Shown: one piece after another, positions 1 through 8,784 of the stretch
How positions within the stretch are numbered: position 1 is the first letter of the stretch
Layout of the letters: every line of letters starts with the position of its first letter
NCBI RefSeq assembly: GCF_036099295.1
Contig: NZ_CP107976.1
Coordinates: 7,378,001 to 7,442,000 of the forward strand
Direction of reading: 5' to 3'
Length of the DNA stretch: 64,000 bases
Origin: Streptomyces sp. NBC_00358
GTDB taxonomy: Bacteria; Actinomycetota; Actinomycetes; Streptomycetales; Streptomycetaceae
The notes under the pieces: generated by a model
What the model saw: only the letters and a program-made list of their open reading frames with translations
Told to the model about the DNA's origin: nothing
Database searches by the model: none
Position numbers and translations under genes: made by a program

Positions 1-144
1 GGCCCTCCCCACGGTCCTCGCGGCGGGCCTCCCCGCGACCTTCCCCGCGGTCCTCGTGGCGGCCCGGGCTGGCCCGTCCCGAGACCCCGCCGGAGACTTC
101 GACGGAACCCTTCACAAGTCCGGACCCCGCCGTTCCACCAGGCT
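1..144. other. Window edge, no gene called
   Basis: The first 144 bases are a GC-rich stretch of related CCTC/GCGG words. It may be the tail of a gene that starts outside the window, but no frame can be supported here. Confidence 0.3.
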
Positions 145-210
145 GTGACGTGTGGCACCATGCGGGTCACCCCACCCCCACCGGCACAGCCCTCGCGGGA
201 GACACTCCTA

Positions 211-786
211 GTGCAGCAATCCGTTGTCCCGGAACTGGCACACACGCAGACCAGCCCCATCCAGTGGGTGGCGACAGCCACCGCCATCGCCGGAGTCGTG
301 GCGCTGTCCTCCGTCCTGCATCCCGACCCGGCGAGGGCGGCCCAGCCCGGCGCCGGCCCGAAAACGGCGACGGCCCCCGCGGTCGCCCCCGACCCGACCG
401 GCGTGGACTTCCCGATCAACTGCGGACCCGTCAAGGTGCTCGTCCAGAAGAAGGCCTCCGGGGACCTGGACGGCGACGGCCGCCCGGAGACCGTGGCCGT
501 CGTCCGCTGCGACGCCGGCTCGGGCACCCCGCCCAACGGCGTCTACGTCCTCACCCAGGCCGAGGGACAGAAGCAGCCCAGAGTCGTGGCGACCCTGGTC
601 GACCCCAAGGACCGGCTGAGCGTCACGGACTTCGCCGTCCGCGACGGAGCCGTCACCGCCACGCTGCTCGGCTACTCCTCGATCGACATACCGAGTTGCT
701 GCCCGGACCTCAAGGACAGCGCCAAGTGGCAGTGGAAGAACGGCGCGTTCATCCGCTCGACGCCGTCCGAAGCACGGAGTGCGTGA
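211..786 (+). CDS. Putative exported protein
   Basis: The 191-residue product has a hydrophobic segment at about residues 19-37 followed by an Ala-Arg-Ala-Ala stretch that resembles a signal-peptidase site, so export or membrane anchoring is likely. The mature part contains a GDLDGDGRPE acidic stretch, like the Ca-binding loop of FG-GAP/dockerin proteins, and three to four cysteines including a CC pair near the C-terminus. The GTG at 211 was chosen because a GGGAG element lies just upstream. In-frame starts at 145 or 160 would only add a proline-rich N-terminus. It is convergent with the ferredoxin gene. I do not recognise a family with known function, so the role is unknown. Confidence 0.6.
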   Translation: MQQSVVPELAHTQTSPIQWVATATAIAGVVALSSVLHPDPARAAQPGAGPKTATAPAVAPDPTGVDFPINCGPVKVLVQKKASGDLDGDGRPETVAVVRCDAGSGTPPNGVYVLTQAEGQKQPRVVATLVDPKDRLSVTDFAVRDGAVTATLLGYSSIDIPSCCPDLKDSAKWQWKNGAFIRSTPSEARSA

Positions 787-808
787 GCGCGCCCCCGGCG
801 CACGGTCC

Positions 809-845
809 GAACAAAAGAAAACACCCTCCGCACAGCGGAGGGTGT
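809..845 (-). terminator. Intrinsic terminator of the ferredoxin gene
   Basis: A 10-bp perfect stem (821-830 with 836-845) has a 5-base loop. Read on the minus strand it is followed by a T-rich run (GTTTTCTTTTGTTC), the classical rho-independent form. It lies between two convergent genes. Confidence 0.75.
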
Positions 846-884
846 GAGGAACCCGACATCCGGTGACGCGGGGTGCCCGAAAGG

Positions 885-1190
885 TCACTCCGCGTCGGGA
901 CCGAAGACCTCGACCTTGTCCGAAACCCGACGGACGTGGATGCAGTCCCCCGGACACTCCTTCGCCGAGTCCGTCACATCACGCAGAAGCGGCAGCGGTA
1001 CGGGCGTTGTGGCACCCACCGCCTGAAGGAGCTCGTCCTCGGGGCTCTTCACATAGGCCAGGCCGTCAATGTCCAGCTCAAAGACCTCGGGCGCGTACTG
1101 GACACAGATCCCGTCGCCGGTACAGAGATCCTGGTCGATCCAGACCTCAAGCGCCTCGCCGTCGACTCCGGCCTCCTGCTGCACGGTCAT
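885..1190 (-). CDS. Small ferredoxin, [3Fe-4S]/[4Fe-4S] type
   Basis: The 101-residue protein carries the cluster ligands CTGDGIC near the N-terminus and ECPGDC near the C-terminus, the layout of the single-cluster actinobacterial ferredoxins that feed cytochrome P450s and other monooxygenases. The first motif is CxxDxxC, with Asp in the place of the second Cys of a classical 4Fe ferredoxin. This usually means a 3Fe cluster or an Asp-ligated 4Fe cluster. The ATG at 1190 is preceded by GGAGAA. Longer in-frame extensions upstream have no ribosome site. It is divergent from arc. A partner cannot be read from the neighbours. Confidence 0.88.
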   Translation of the reverse strand: MTVQQEAGVDGEALEVWIDQDLCTGDGICVQYAPEVFELDIDGLAYVKSPEDELLQAVGATTPVPLPLLRDVTDSAKECPGDCIHVRRVSDKVEVFGPDAE

Positions 1191-1399
1191 TTCTCCTGCC
1201 GTTTTCTGCGTCGAGCGGACCGAAGACTGGGGAATCGGGCCAGCTCTGACGGGTGTTGAACACTTCGACCCTACCTCCGCCCGCTTCCCAATCATGTTCG
1301 GTGGGTATTCCCCTGGCGTGAGGGAGAGCGCAAGGGTGAAGATCGGACACACCCCGACAGTCTTTGTGATCTAGGGGTTTCAATCGACACCCACCCAGG

Positions 1400-1405
1400 T
1401 AGGGT
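1400..1405 (+). promoter_or_regulatory. Candidate -10 element of arc
   Basis: TAGGGT fits the Streptomyces TAnnnT -10 consensus and stands 38 bases before the arc start. The same ten-base word GTAGGGTCTG recurs in front of pup (5069-5078). No convincing -35 was found for either. Confidence 0.35.
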
Positions 1406-1443
1406 CTGGAAGCGTCCAGCTCCCCTTGGAGGAGGTGAGGACC

Positions 1444-3210
1444 GTGGCAGCCCACGACGACGACATGAACCGCGGCATCCGCCCGGGACGAGGGTCCGAT
1501 GACCCCGCCGGGCAGATTGCCTACCTTGAGCAGGAGATCGCCGTCCTGCGACGCAAGCTCGCCGACTCTCCGCGGCACACGAGGATTCTCGAAGAGCGGA
1601 TCGTCGAGTTGCAGACGAACCTGGCAGGCGTGTCCGCACAGAACGAGCGGCTCGCCAACACGCTCCGTGAGGCCCGCGACCAGATCGTGGCCCTCAAGGA
1701 AGAAGTCGACCGGCTCGCACAGCCGCCGGCCGGCTTCGGTGTCTTCCTCACGGCGAACGAGGACGGCACGGCCGACATCTTCACCGGGGGCCGCAAGCTC
1801 CGGGTGAACGTCAGCCCCAGCGTGGAGCTCGACGAGCTCAGGCGCGGCCAGGAAGTGATGCTCAACGAAGCTCTCAACGTGGTCGAGGCCATGGAGTACG
1901 AGAGCTTGGGCGAGATCGTCACCCTCAAGGAGATCCTGGAGGACGGCGAGCGCGCCCTCGTGCAGGGTCACACCGACGAGGAACGGGTGGTACGGCTCGC
2001 GGAGCCGCTCCTGGACGTCAATATCCGTCCCGGGGACGCCCTGCTCCTCGAACCCCGTTCCGGCTATGTCTACGAGATCGTTCCGAAGAGCGAGGTCGAG
2101 GAACTCGTCCTCGAAGAGGTCCCGGACATCGGCTACGAGCAGATCGGCGGTCTGGGCGGCCAGATCGAGATGATCCGCGACGCGGTCGAGCTCCCCTACC
2201 TCTACCCCGACCTCTTCAAGGAGCACGAACTGCGGCCGCCCAAGGGCGTCCTGCTGTACGGGCCCCCCGGATGCGGAAAGACGCTCATCGCCAAGGCCGT
2301 GGCCAACTCGCTGGCCAAGAAGGTCGCCGAAGTGACCGGACAGGCCACCGGCAAGAGCTTCTTCCTCAACATCAAGGGCCCCGAGCTCCTGAACAAGTAC
2401 GTCGGTGAGACCGAGCGGCAGATCCGGCTCATCTTCCAGCGCGCACGGGAGAAGGCCAGCGAGGGCACCCCCGTCATCGTCTTCTTCGACGAGATGGAGT
2501 CCCTCTTCCGCACCCGTGGATCGGGCGTCAGCTCGGACGTGGAGAACACCATCGTCCCGCAGCTGCTCGCCGAGATCGACGGCGTGGAGGGCCTGCAGAA
2601 CGTCGTGGTCATCGGCGCCTCGAACCGCGAGGACATGATCGACCCCGCCATCCTGCGGCCCGGCCGGCTCGACGTGAAGATCAAGATCGAACGCCCGGAC
2701 GCCGAAGCGGCCAAGGACATCTTCCAGAAGTACCTCACCGAGCGTCTCCCGCTGCACTCCGAGGACGTCGGAGAGCACGGAGGCGACCGGGCGGCCACCG
2801 TCCACGGCATGATCCAGACAGCCGTGGAGCAGATGTACGCCGAATCCGAGGAGAACCGCTTCCTGGAGGTCACCTACGCCAACGGTGACAAGGAAGTCCT
2901 CTACTTCAAGGACTTCAATTCCGGCGCAATGATCGAGAACATCGTCGGCCGCGCCAAGAAGATGGCCATCAAGGACTTCTTGGAGCACAGCCAGAAGGGC
3001 CTCCGGGTCTCCCACCTCCTCCAGGCATGCGTGGACGAGTTCAAGGAGAACGAGGACCTGCCGAACACCACCAACCCGGACGACTGGGCCAGGATCTCCG
3101 GAAAGAAGGGTGAACGGATCGTCTATATCCGTACGCTCATCACCGGAAAGCAGGGCGCGGACACCGGACGCTCCATCGACACGGTGGCCAACACCGGTCA
3201 GTACCTGTAA
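1444..3210 (+). CDS. arc: Proteasome-activating AAA ATPase ARC (Mpa homologue)
   Basis: This hexameric ATPase unfolds pupylated proteins and feeds them into the 20S proteasome. The 588-residue product has an N-terminal coiled coil at about 22-93 that binds Pup, an OB-type interdomain at about 95-220, and an AAA module with Walker A GPPGCGKT (273-280) and Walker B VIVFFDE (344-350). The last residues GQYL form the C-terminal motif that docks on the proteasome alpha ring. The GTG at 1444 was chosen because GGAGG lies directly upstream. An in-frame TTG at 1426 would overlap that site. It is followed by a strong terminator and then dop, so it may be a separate transcript from the rest of the locus. 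Confidence 0.96.
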   Translation: MAAHDDDMNRGIRPGRGSDDPAGQIAYLEQEIAVLRRKLADSPRHTRILEERIVELQTNLAGVSAQNERLANTLREARDQIVALKEEVDRLAQPPAGFGVFLTANEDGTADIFTGGRKLRVNVSPSVELDELRRGQEVMLNEALNVVEAMEYESLGEIVTLKEILEDGERALVQGHTDEERVVRLAEPLLDVNIRPGDALLLEPRSGYVYEIVPKSEVEELVLEEVPDIGYEQIGGLGGQIEMIRDAVELPYLYPDLFKEHELRPPKGVLLYGPPGCGKTLIAKAVANSLAKKVAEVTGQATGKSFFLNIKGPELLNKYVGETERQIRLIFQRAREKASEGTPVIVFFDEMESLFRTRGSGVSSDVENTIVPQLLAEIDGVEGLQNVVVIGASNREDMIDPAILRPGRLDVKIKIERPDAEAAKDIFQKYLTERLPLHSEDVGEHGGDRAATVHGMIQTAVEQMYAESEENRFLEVTYANGDKEVLYFKDFNSGAMIENIVGRAKKMAIKDFLEHSQKGLRVSHLLQACVDEFKENEDLPNTTNPDDWARISGKKGERIVYIRTLITGKQGADTGRSIDTVANTGQYL

Positions 3211-3219
3211 AAGACAGGG

Positions 3220-3262
3220 CGGCTGCGGGTGCCCAAGACGGGTATCCGCAGCCGACTGCTTT
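3220..3262 (+). terminator. Terminator after arc
   Basis: A stem of about 15 bp with two G-T pairs (3220-3234 with 3240-3254) and an AAGAC loop is followed by ACTGCTTTT. Confidence 0.75.
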
Positions 3263-3444
3263 TCAGGTCAAGGCCGGAGTGGAGCAATGACGCAAATGAT
3301 CTCCCCACCAGCGCAAAGGCGTTCTAGGCTCTTTCGTACCGCCGAGTCGCGCAGTGCGGGGACGGGCACCGCACACGCACCGGAGCGCCAGCGGTACTTG
3401 AGCAGCGCCCCCGACCGAGGGCGCCGCCGGGCAAGGAGGGCCGC

Positions 3445-4956
3445 ATGACCGTACGGCGAGTAATGGGCATCGAGACGGAGTACGGGATCTCCGTCCCCGG
3501 TCACCCCAACGCCAATGCCATGCTCACCTCGTCCCAGATCGTCAACGCCTACGCGGCGGCGATGCACCGGGCGCGCCGCGCCCGCTGGGACTTCGAGGAG
3601 GAGAACCCGCTGCGGGACGCACGAGGCTTCGACCTCGCCCGGGAGACCGCCGACTCCAGCCAGCTCACCGACGAGGACATCGGCCTGGCCAATGTCATCC
3701 TCACCAACGGTGCGCGGCTGTACGTCGACCACGCACACCCGGAGTACAGCTCCCCCGAAGTCACCAACCCGCGGGACGCCGTCCTGTGGGACAAGGCCGG
3801 CGAACGCATCATGGCGGAGGCCGCCGAACGGGCGGCCCAGCTCCCCGGCGCCCAGCCGATCCACCTCTACAAGAACAACACCGACAACAAGGGCGCCTCG
3901 TACGGCACGCACGAGAACTACCTGATGAAGCGGGAGACCCCGTTCTCGGACATCGTGCGGCACCTGACGCCGTTCTTCGTCTCACGCCAGGTCGTCACCG
4001 GAGCGGGCCGCGTCGGTATCGGCCAGGACGGACACGAGCACGGCTTCCAGCTCAGCCAGCGCGCCGACTACTTCGAGGTCGAGGTCGGCCTGGAGACCAC
4101 CCTCAAGCGCCCCATCATCAACACGCGCGACGAGCCGCACGCGGACGCCGAGAAGTACCGCCGGCTGCACGTGATCATCGGGGACGCGAACCTCTCCGAG
4201 ATCTCGACCTATCTCAAGCTCGGCACGACGGCGCTGGTCCTCTCCATGATCGAGGACGGCTTCATCGCCGTCGACCTGGCCGTCGACCAGCCCGTACGCA
4301 CCCTCCACCAGGTCTCCCACGACCCGACCCTCAAGCGACTGGTCACACTCCGCAGTGGGCGCACGCTCACCGCGGTCCAGCTCCAGATGGAGTACTTCGA
4401 GCTGTCCCGCAAGTACGTCGAGGAGCGCTTCGGGGCGGACGCCGACGAGCAGACCAAGGACGTCCTGCTGCGCTGGGAGGACACCCTGAACCGCCTGGAG
4501 AACGACCCGATGACCCTCTCCGGAGAGCTCGACTGGGTCGCCAAGCGTGAGCTCATGGAGGGCTACCGGCGCCGGGACGACCTCGACTGGGACGCCGCCC
4601 GGCTGCACCTGGTCGACCTCCAGTACGCCGACGTACGCGCCGAGAAGGGCCTCTACAACCGTCTGGCGGCCCGGGGCAAGATGAAGCGCCTGCTGGACGA
4701 GAACGAGGTCGAGCGGGCCCGTACGACCCCGCCGGAGGACACCCGCGCCTACTTCCGCGGACGCTGCCTGGAGCAGTACGCGGACGACGTGGCGGCGGCC
4801 TCCTGGGACTCGGTGATCTTCGATCTGCCGGGCCGGGACTCCCTCCAGCGCGTCCCAACCCTTGAGCCCCTTCGCGGAACGCGTAATCACGTCAAGGAGC
4901 TCCTGGACCGCTGTCGTACGGCCGAGGACCTGGTCAGGGTCCTCTCGGGCAACTGA
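3445..4956 (+). CDS. dop: Depupylase/deamidase Dop
   Basis: Dop is a glutamine-synthetase-fold enzyme that hydrolyses the isopeptide bond between Pup and substrate lysines, and in GGQ-type systems deamidates Pup. The 503-residue length, the N-terminal MGIETEYG nucleotide/metal motif, HAHPEYSSPE, KNNTDNKGASYGTHENY and RPIINTRDEPHAD are all family hallmarks. The longer insert region relative to the PafA paralogue at 10117-11478 separates the two. The Pup encoded next door already ends in Glu, so here Dop is expected to act mainly as depupylase. The ATG at 3445 follows GCAAGGAGGGCCGC, a good ribosome site. Confidence 0.95.
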   Translation: MTVRRVMGIETEYGISVPGHPNANAMLTSSQIVNAYAAAMHRARRARWDFEEENPLRDARGFDLARETADSSQLTDEDIGLANVILTNGARLYVDHAHPEYSSPEVTNPRDAVLWDKAGERIMAEAAERAAQLPGAQPIHLYKNNTDNKGASYGTHENYLMKRETPFSDIVRHLTPFFVSRQVVTGAGRVGIGQDGHEHGFQLSQRADYFEVEVGLETTLKRPIINTRDEPHADAEKYRRLHVIIGDANLSEISTYLKLGTTALVLSMIEDGFIAVDLAVDQPVRTLHQVSHDPTLKRLVTLRSGRTLTAVQLQMEYFELSRKYVEERFGADADEQTKDVLLRWEDTLNRLENDPMTLSGELDWVAKRELMEGYRRRDDLDWDAARLHLVDLQYADVRAEKGLYNRLAARGKMKRLLDENEVERARTTPPEDTRAYFRGRCLEQYADDVAAASWDSVIFDLPGRDSLQRVPTLEPLRGTRNHVKELLDRCRTAEDLVRVLSGN

Positions 4957-5069
4957 GCTTCCGCCCTGGCGGCACCGGCCGGGCAGGGTGGAATACCGGC
5001 GTTACGGGAATCATCGAGGTGGTCCCCGTACGTTGTGGCAACTGCGGGGCCGATGTCGGACCCTGCTTG

Positions 5070-5075
5070 TAGGGT
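5070..5075 (+). promoter_or_regulatory. Candidate -10 element of pup
   Basis: TAGGGT is embedded in a small hairpin (GACCCT 5059-5064, AGGGTC 5071-5076). It lies 37 bases before pup and shares a ten-base word with the arc promoter region. Confidence 0.3.
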
Positions 5076-5111
5076 CTGATCAAGAACGTCGAACCGAGCG
5101 GGGTGAGGGTT

Positions 5112-5330
5112 ATGGCGACCAAGGACACCGGCGGCGGACAGCAGAAGGCGACGCGTTCCACCGAGGAGGTCGAGGAGCAGGCGCAGGACGCACAGGCGAC
5201 CGACGACCTCAAGGAACGCCAGGAAAAGCTGAGCGACGACGTCGACTCGGTTCTTGACGAAATTGACGATGTACTCGAGGAGAATGCCGAGGATTTCGTG
5301 CGCTCCTTCGTGCAAAAAGGTGGCGAGTAG
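5112..5330 (+). CDS. pup: Prokaryotic ubiquitin-like protein Pup
   Basis: Pup is the small disordered modifier ligated through its C-terminal Glu to substrate lysines. The 72-residue product has the charged N-terminal half, the coiled-coil-forming region that binds ARC (about 35-62), and the terminal sequence VQKGGE. Because it ends in Glu rather than Gln it needs no deamidation before PafA can use it, as known for Streptomyces. The ATG at 5112 follows GGGTGAGGG. It sits between dop and an HNH endonuclease gene, upstream of prcBA. Confidence 0.97.
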   Translation: MATKDTGGGQQKATRSTEEVEEQAQDAQATDDLKERQEKLSDDVDSVLDEIDDVLEENAEDFVRSFVQKGGE

Positions 5331-5379
5331 AGGAAATTCGCACCCCTAGCCTTCGAACTGAAGGTGACGGGGGATTGGG

Positions 5380-5985
5380 GTGACAGGCGATCTGAACGTG
5401 AAACATTGCACGGGATGTCGGCGCGACTTGCCTCTTGAGGCGTTCGCGAGCGACAGGAACCGGCGTGATGGCCTGCAGCCGCGATGCCGGGAGTGCGTGG
5501 CAAAGTACAGCGCCGCGCACTACCGGCACCGCCGGGAGGCCATGGGTAAGCCGGTACGGGAGAAGGTGGACGTTCCGGCCGGGCACAAGCTCTGTCGCAC
5601 GTGCGGTGAGGTGAAGCCGCACGACGAATGGCATCGAAACGCCACTGCATCGGACGGGCTGTCCACGCGCTGCAAGGCGTGCCGGGCGGTTCAGGGGCGG
5701 CAGGACCATCTGAAGCGTCAGTACGGCATCACCGAAGCCGAGCGTGACGAGCTGATCGCTTCTCAAGGGGGCGTCTGCTGCATATGTTTGTCAGCCCCGG
5801 CGGCGCATGTGGATCACTGCCACGAGACGGGTAGTGTCCGAGGCGTACTGTGCTTCAGCTGCAATGCCGCGCTGGGGCAGTTCAAGGATCGGCCCGATGC
5901 CATAAGGCGGGCTGCCGCATACGTGGAAGGAAACGCGTGGAAGCCAACACTCGTAGCACCGGGCGTCTACCGGCTGCCTTCCTGA
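5380..5985 (+). CDS. HNH / endonuclease VII-like zinc protein in the proteasome operon
   Basis: The 201-residue protein has two treble-clef style zinc pairs at the N-terminus (CTGC...CREC and CRTCG...CKAC), then CCIC, followed by the recombination-endonuclease-VII signature DHCHETGSVRGVLCFSCNAALG at about residues 147-168. This is a ββα-metal nuclease fold with the general-base His in DHCH. It lies between pup and prcB, and its last 49 bases overlap the start of prcB, so translation of the two is probably coupled. No role in proteolysis is known to me. A later GTG at 5398 is an alternative start. Activity on DNA is inferred from the motif only. Confidence 0.85.
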   Translation: MTGDLNVKHCTGCRRDLPLEAFASDRNRRDGLQPRCRECVAKYSAAHYRHRREAMGKPVREKVDVPAGHKLCRTCGEVKPHDEWHRNATASDGLSTRCKACRAVQGRQDHLKRQYGITEAERDELIASQGGVCCICLSAPAAHVDHCHETGSVRGVLCFSCNAALGQFKDRPDAIRRAAAYVEGNAWKPTLVAPGVYRLPS

Positions 5986-6782
5986 CGCCCGGTTCCTCGT
6001 CCTTCATGGATTTTCTCTCCGACCACCAGCCGGAGATGCTCCCCGGCAAGCGGCAACTGCCGCCCGTCCAGGGCGTGATCGAGGCCCCGCACGGCACGAC
6101 CATCGTCGCCGTCACCTTCGCCGGCGGAGTCGTCCTCGCCGGTGACCGGCGGGCCACGATGGGGAACGTCATCGCCCAGCGCGACATCGAGAAGGTGTTC
6201 CCGGCCGACGAGTACTCGGCGGTGGGCATCGCCGGTACGGCCGGCCTCGCCGTCGAGATGGTGAAGCTGTTCCAGCTGGAGCTGGAGCACTTCGAGAAGG
6301 TGGAGGGCGCCACGCTCTCCCTGGAGGGCAAGGCGAACCGCCTGTCCACGATGATCCGTTCCAACCTCGGCATGGCCATGCAGGGCCTCGCTGTGGTCCC
6401 CCTCTTCGCGGGCTTCGACGTGGACCGCGACCGGGGTCGCATCTTCTCCTACGACGTCACCGGCGGCCGCTCCGAGGAGCACGGCTACGCGGCCACGGGC
6501 TCCGGCTCGATCTTCGCGCGCGGCGCCATGAAGAAGCTCTACGCCAAGGATCTGACGGAGAGCCAGGCCACGACGCTGGTCGTCCAGGCCCTGTACGACG
6601 CGGCCGACGACGACTCGGCGACCGGTGGTCCCGATGTCGCGCGCCGGATCTACCCGATCGTCACCGTGATCACCGAGAGCGGCTTCCGCCGGCTCACCGA
6701 CGAGGAGTCCTCCGAGATCGCCCGCGCGATCCTGGAGCGGCGACTCGAGCAGCCCGACGGCCCGCGTGCCGCCCTGCTCTGA
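5937..6782 (+). CDS. prcB: 20S proteasome beta subunit
   Basis: This is the catalytic subunit of the bacterial 20S core. The 281-residue precursor has a 53-residue propeptide ending in EAPHG, followed by TTIVAV, so Thr54 becomes the N-terminal nucleophile after autocleavage. The GDRRATMGN and K/D-containing strands of the Ntn-hydrolase fold follow. The GTG at 5937, preceded by GGAAGGAAACGC, begins MEANTRSTGRLP. It starts inside the endonuclease gene, 49 bases before that gene ends. The next gene is prcA. Confidence 0.96.
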   Translation: MEANTRSTGRLPAAFLTPGSSSFMDFLSDHQPEMLPGKRQLPPVQGVIEAPHGTTIVAVTFAGGVVLAGDRRATMGNVIAQRDIEKVFPADEYSAVGIAGTAGLAVEMVKLFQLELEHFEKVEGATLSLEGKANRLSTMIRSNLGMAMQGLAVVPLFAGFDVDRDRGRIFSYDVTGGRSEEHGYAATGSGSIFARGAMKKLYAKDLTESQATTLVVQALYDAADDDSATGGPDVARRIYPIVTVITESGFRRLTDEESSEIARAILERRLEQPDGPRAALL

Positions 6783-6840
6783 GACCGGTCCTCTTTTCCC
6801 AGGTGATCCAGTGACTTCGACAGAAAGGGACGGATAGCCG

Positions 6841-7587
6841 GTGTCGACTCCGTTCTATGTCTCACCCCAGCAGGCGATGGCCGACCGGGCGGAGTATGCC
6901 CGCAAGGGCATCGCCCGTGGTCGCAGCCTGGTCGTGCTGCAGTACGCCGACGGCATCGTGTTCGTCGGCGAGAACCCGTCCCGCGCGCTGCACAAGTTCA
7001 GCGAGATCTACGACCGGATCGGCTTCGCGGCCGCCGGCAAGTACAACGAGTACGAGAACCTGCGGATCGGTGGTGTGCGTTACGCCGACCTGCGCGGCTA
7101 CACGTACGACCGGGACGACGTGACGGCCCGTGGGCTCGCCAACGTGTACGCCCAGACGCTGGGCACGATCTTCTCGTCCGCGGCGGAGAAGCCGTACGAG
7201 GTGGAGCTGGTGGTCGCCGAGGTCGGCGACACGCCCGATGGCGACCAGATCTACCGACTGCCGCACGACGGTTCGATCGTGGACGAGCACGGTTCGGTCG
7301 CCGTGGGCGGCAATGCCGAGCAGATCAGCACCTATCTGGACACCCAGCACCGGGACGGGATGTCGCTGGCGGCGGCGCTGAAGCTGGCGGTCCAGTCGCT
7401 GTCCCGGGAGCCCAACGGTGGTGAGCGGGAGATTCCGGCGGAGCGGCTGGAGGTCGCGGTACTGGACCGGACGCGTCCGCAGAAGCGGAAGTTCAAGCGG
7501 ATCGTGGGCCGTCAGCTGTCCCGGCTGCTGGAGGCCGGGGGCGCGGAGACCGCGACCGAGGCCGAGGACGCCGACGACGAGAAGTGA
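6841..7587 (+). CDS. prcA: 20S proteasome alpha subunit
   Basis: The alpha subunits form the outer gated rings of the 20S core that receive ARC. The 248-residue product starts MSTPFYVSPQQAMADRAEYARKG, the N-terminal gate and H0 helix characteristic of bacterial PrcA, and shows the KYNEYENLR and RGYTYDRDDV regions of the family. The C-terminal tail (from about 225) is acidic and probably disordered. The GTG at 6841 follows AAAGGGACGG and lies 58 bases after prcB. A long hairpin ends the operon. Confidence 0.96.
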   Translation: MSTPFYVSPQQAMADRAEYARKGIARGRSLVVLQYADGIVFVGENPSRALHKFSEIYDRIGFAAAGKYNEYENLRIGGVRYADLRGYTYDRDDVTARGLANVYAQTLGTIFSSAAEKPYEVELVVAEVGDTPDGDQIYRLPHDGSIVDEHGSVAVGGNAEQISTYLDTQHRDGMSLAAALKLAVQSLSREPNGGEREIPAERLEVAVLDRTRPQKRKFKRIVGRQLSRLLEAGGAETATEAEDADDEK

Positions 7588-7624
7588 GGTCCTGGTTCGA
7601 CCTCGCACCCGCTGGCCGGGTGCT

Positions 7625-7674
7625 CATACGGAAGGGGCCGCCCCGGCGCACGCCGGCGCGGCCCCTTCCGTATG
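7625..7674. terminator. Bidirectional hairpin between prcA and the LacI gene
   Basis: A 17-bp perfect stem (7625-7641 with 7658-7674) continues, after a mismatch, into a second GC stem. There is no U-tract on either strand, as is common in Streptomyces. It separates convergent genes. Confidence 0.8.
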
Positions 7675-7726
7675 CGGGTCCGTATGCGGGTCCGGGTCCG
7701 GTGGGCCGGGGCGGGAAGGAGGGCGT

Positions 7727-8740
7727 CTAGGTGGCTGGAGGGGCCGTGGAGCCCCGTACGACCAGTTCGACGGGGATGTCCTCCTGCGGGGGTGTGCGGC
7801 CGTCCAGGACGGCGAGGAGGGCCTGCATGCCCTGTTCGCCGAATCGCTCGGCGTCCAGGCGGACCGTCGTGAGTTCCGGGTCGAGGGCGCGGGCCAGCGC
7901 GAGGTCGTCCAGGCCGGTGATGGAGATGTCCTCGGGGATGCGCAGGCCGAGGCGGCGGGCCGCCTTGTAGGCGCCCGCGGCCAGTTTGTCGTCGTCGCAG
8001 ATCACGGCCGTGGGGCGCGGTCCCGGGGCGGAGAGGGCCGTCTGGGCCGCCGCCAGGGCGTCCTCGAAGGAGATGGGGGCCCGCGCGACCCGGAGGCTGG
8101 TTCCGGGGACCTCGACGAGGCAGGAGGCGATTTCCTGGGCGCGTACCTCGAAGGTCCAGGACGGGATGTCGGCGGCGAGGTGCAGGAAGCGGCGGTGGCC
8201 CAGTCCCAGGAGGTGGTCGGTGACCTGGCGTACGCCGTCCGCGATGTCGAGGTTGACGGTGGCCGCGCCCTGGCTGCCCGCGGGGTCGCTGTCGAGCATG
8301 ACGAGGGGGAGTTGGTCGCCGCGGATCGCGGTGAGGGCGTCGGCGGCCATGGAGGAGGCGATCACGCCGTCGAGGGCGGCCTGGGCGGAGCCGAAGGGGT
8401 CGCGGGCGGGGCCGATGCCTTCGGGGGAGGGGTAGAGGACCACGCCGAAGCCGTGCTGGGCGGCGACGCGGGCCGCGCCGGTGTAGACGCCGGCGAAGAA
8501 CTCGGTGGTGAGCGCGGGGACCACCAGGAGGACGGTGCGGGTGCGGCCGAGGCGGAGGTTGCGGGCGGCGAGGTTCGGGCGGTAGCCGAGTTCCTGGGCC
8601 GCGTCCCGGACGCGTTCGGCGGTGGCCGAGGAGACCCGGCCGCGCCATTTGTCGCCGAGTACGAGGGACACGGCTGCCTGGGAGACCCCGGCGGCCTCGG
8701 CCACGTCCCGGCTCGTGGGGCGCGTACTACCTCTTGCCAC
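7727..8740 (-). CDS. LacI-family transcriptional regulator
   Basis: The 337-residue protein has an N-terminal helix-turn-helix (SRDVAEAAGVSQAAVSLVLGD, about residues 10-30) and a periplasmic-binding-like effector domain from about 60 to the end. The GTG at 8740 was chosen because GGAG lies about ten bases upstream and because it begins just before the HTH. The longer in-frame ORF from 8830 runs through the intergenic spacer. It is divergent from an MFS transporter, so the regulator probably controls that gene and itself. The effector is not predictable. Confidence 0.9.
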   Translation of the reverse strand: MARGSTRPTSRDVAEAAGVSQAAVSLVLGDKWRGRVSSATAERVRDAAQELGYRPNLAARNLRLGRTRTVLLVVPALTTEFFAGVYTGAARVAAQHGFGVVLYPSPEGIGPARDPFGSAQAALDGVIASSMAADALTAIRGDQLPLVMLDSDPAGSQGAATVNLDIADGVRQVTDHLLGLGHRRFLHLAADIPSWTFEVRAQEIASCLVEVPGTSLRVARAPISFEDALAAAQTALSAPGPRPTAVICDDDKLAAGAYKAARRLGLRIPEDISITGLDDLALARALDPELTTVRLDAERFGEQGMQALLAVLDGRTPPQEDIPVELVVRGSTAPPAT

Positions 8741-8784
8741 CGTCGGCCTGCTCCTTCGTCTGGACTCCCGGACAGCGCACATGG

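Noticed and set aside
1147..3015. 622-codon minus-strand open frame
   Set aside because: It is the antisense shadow of arc. Its translation shows only the Leu/Val/Asp-Glu bias produced by the reverse strand of a high-GC gene and no domain.
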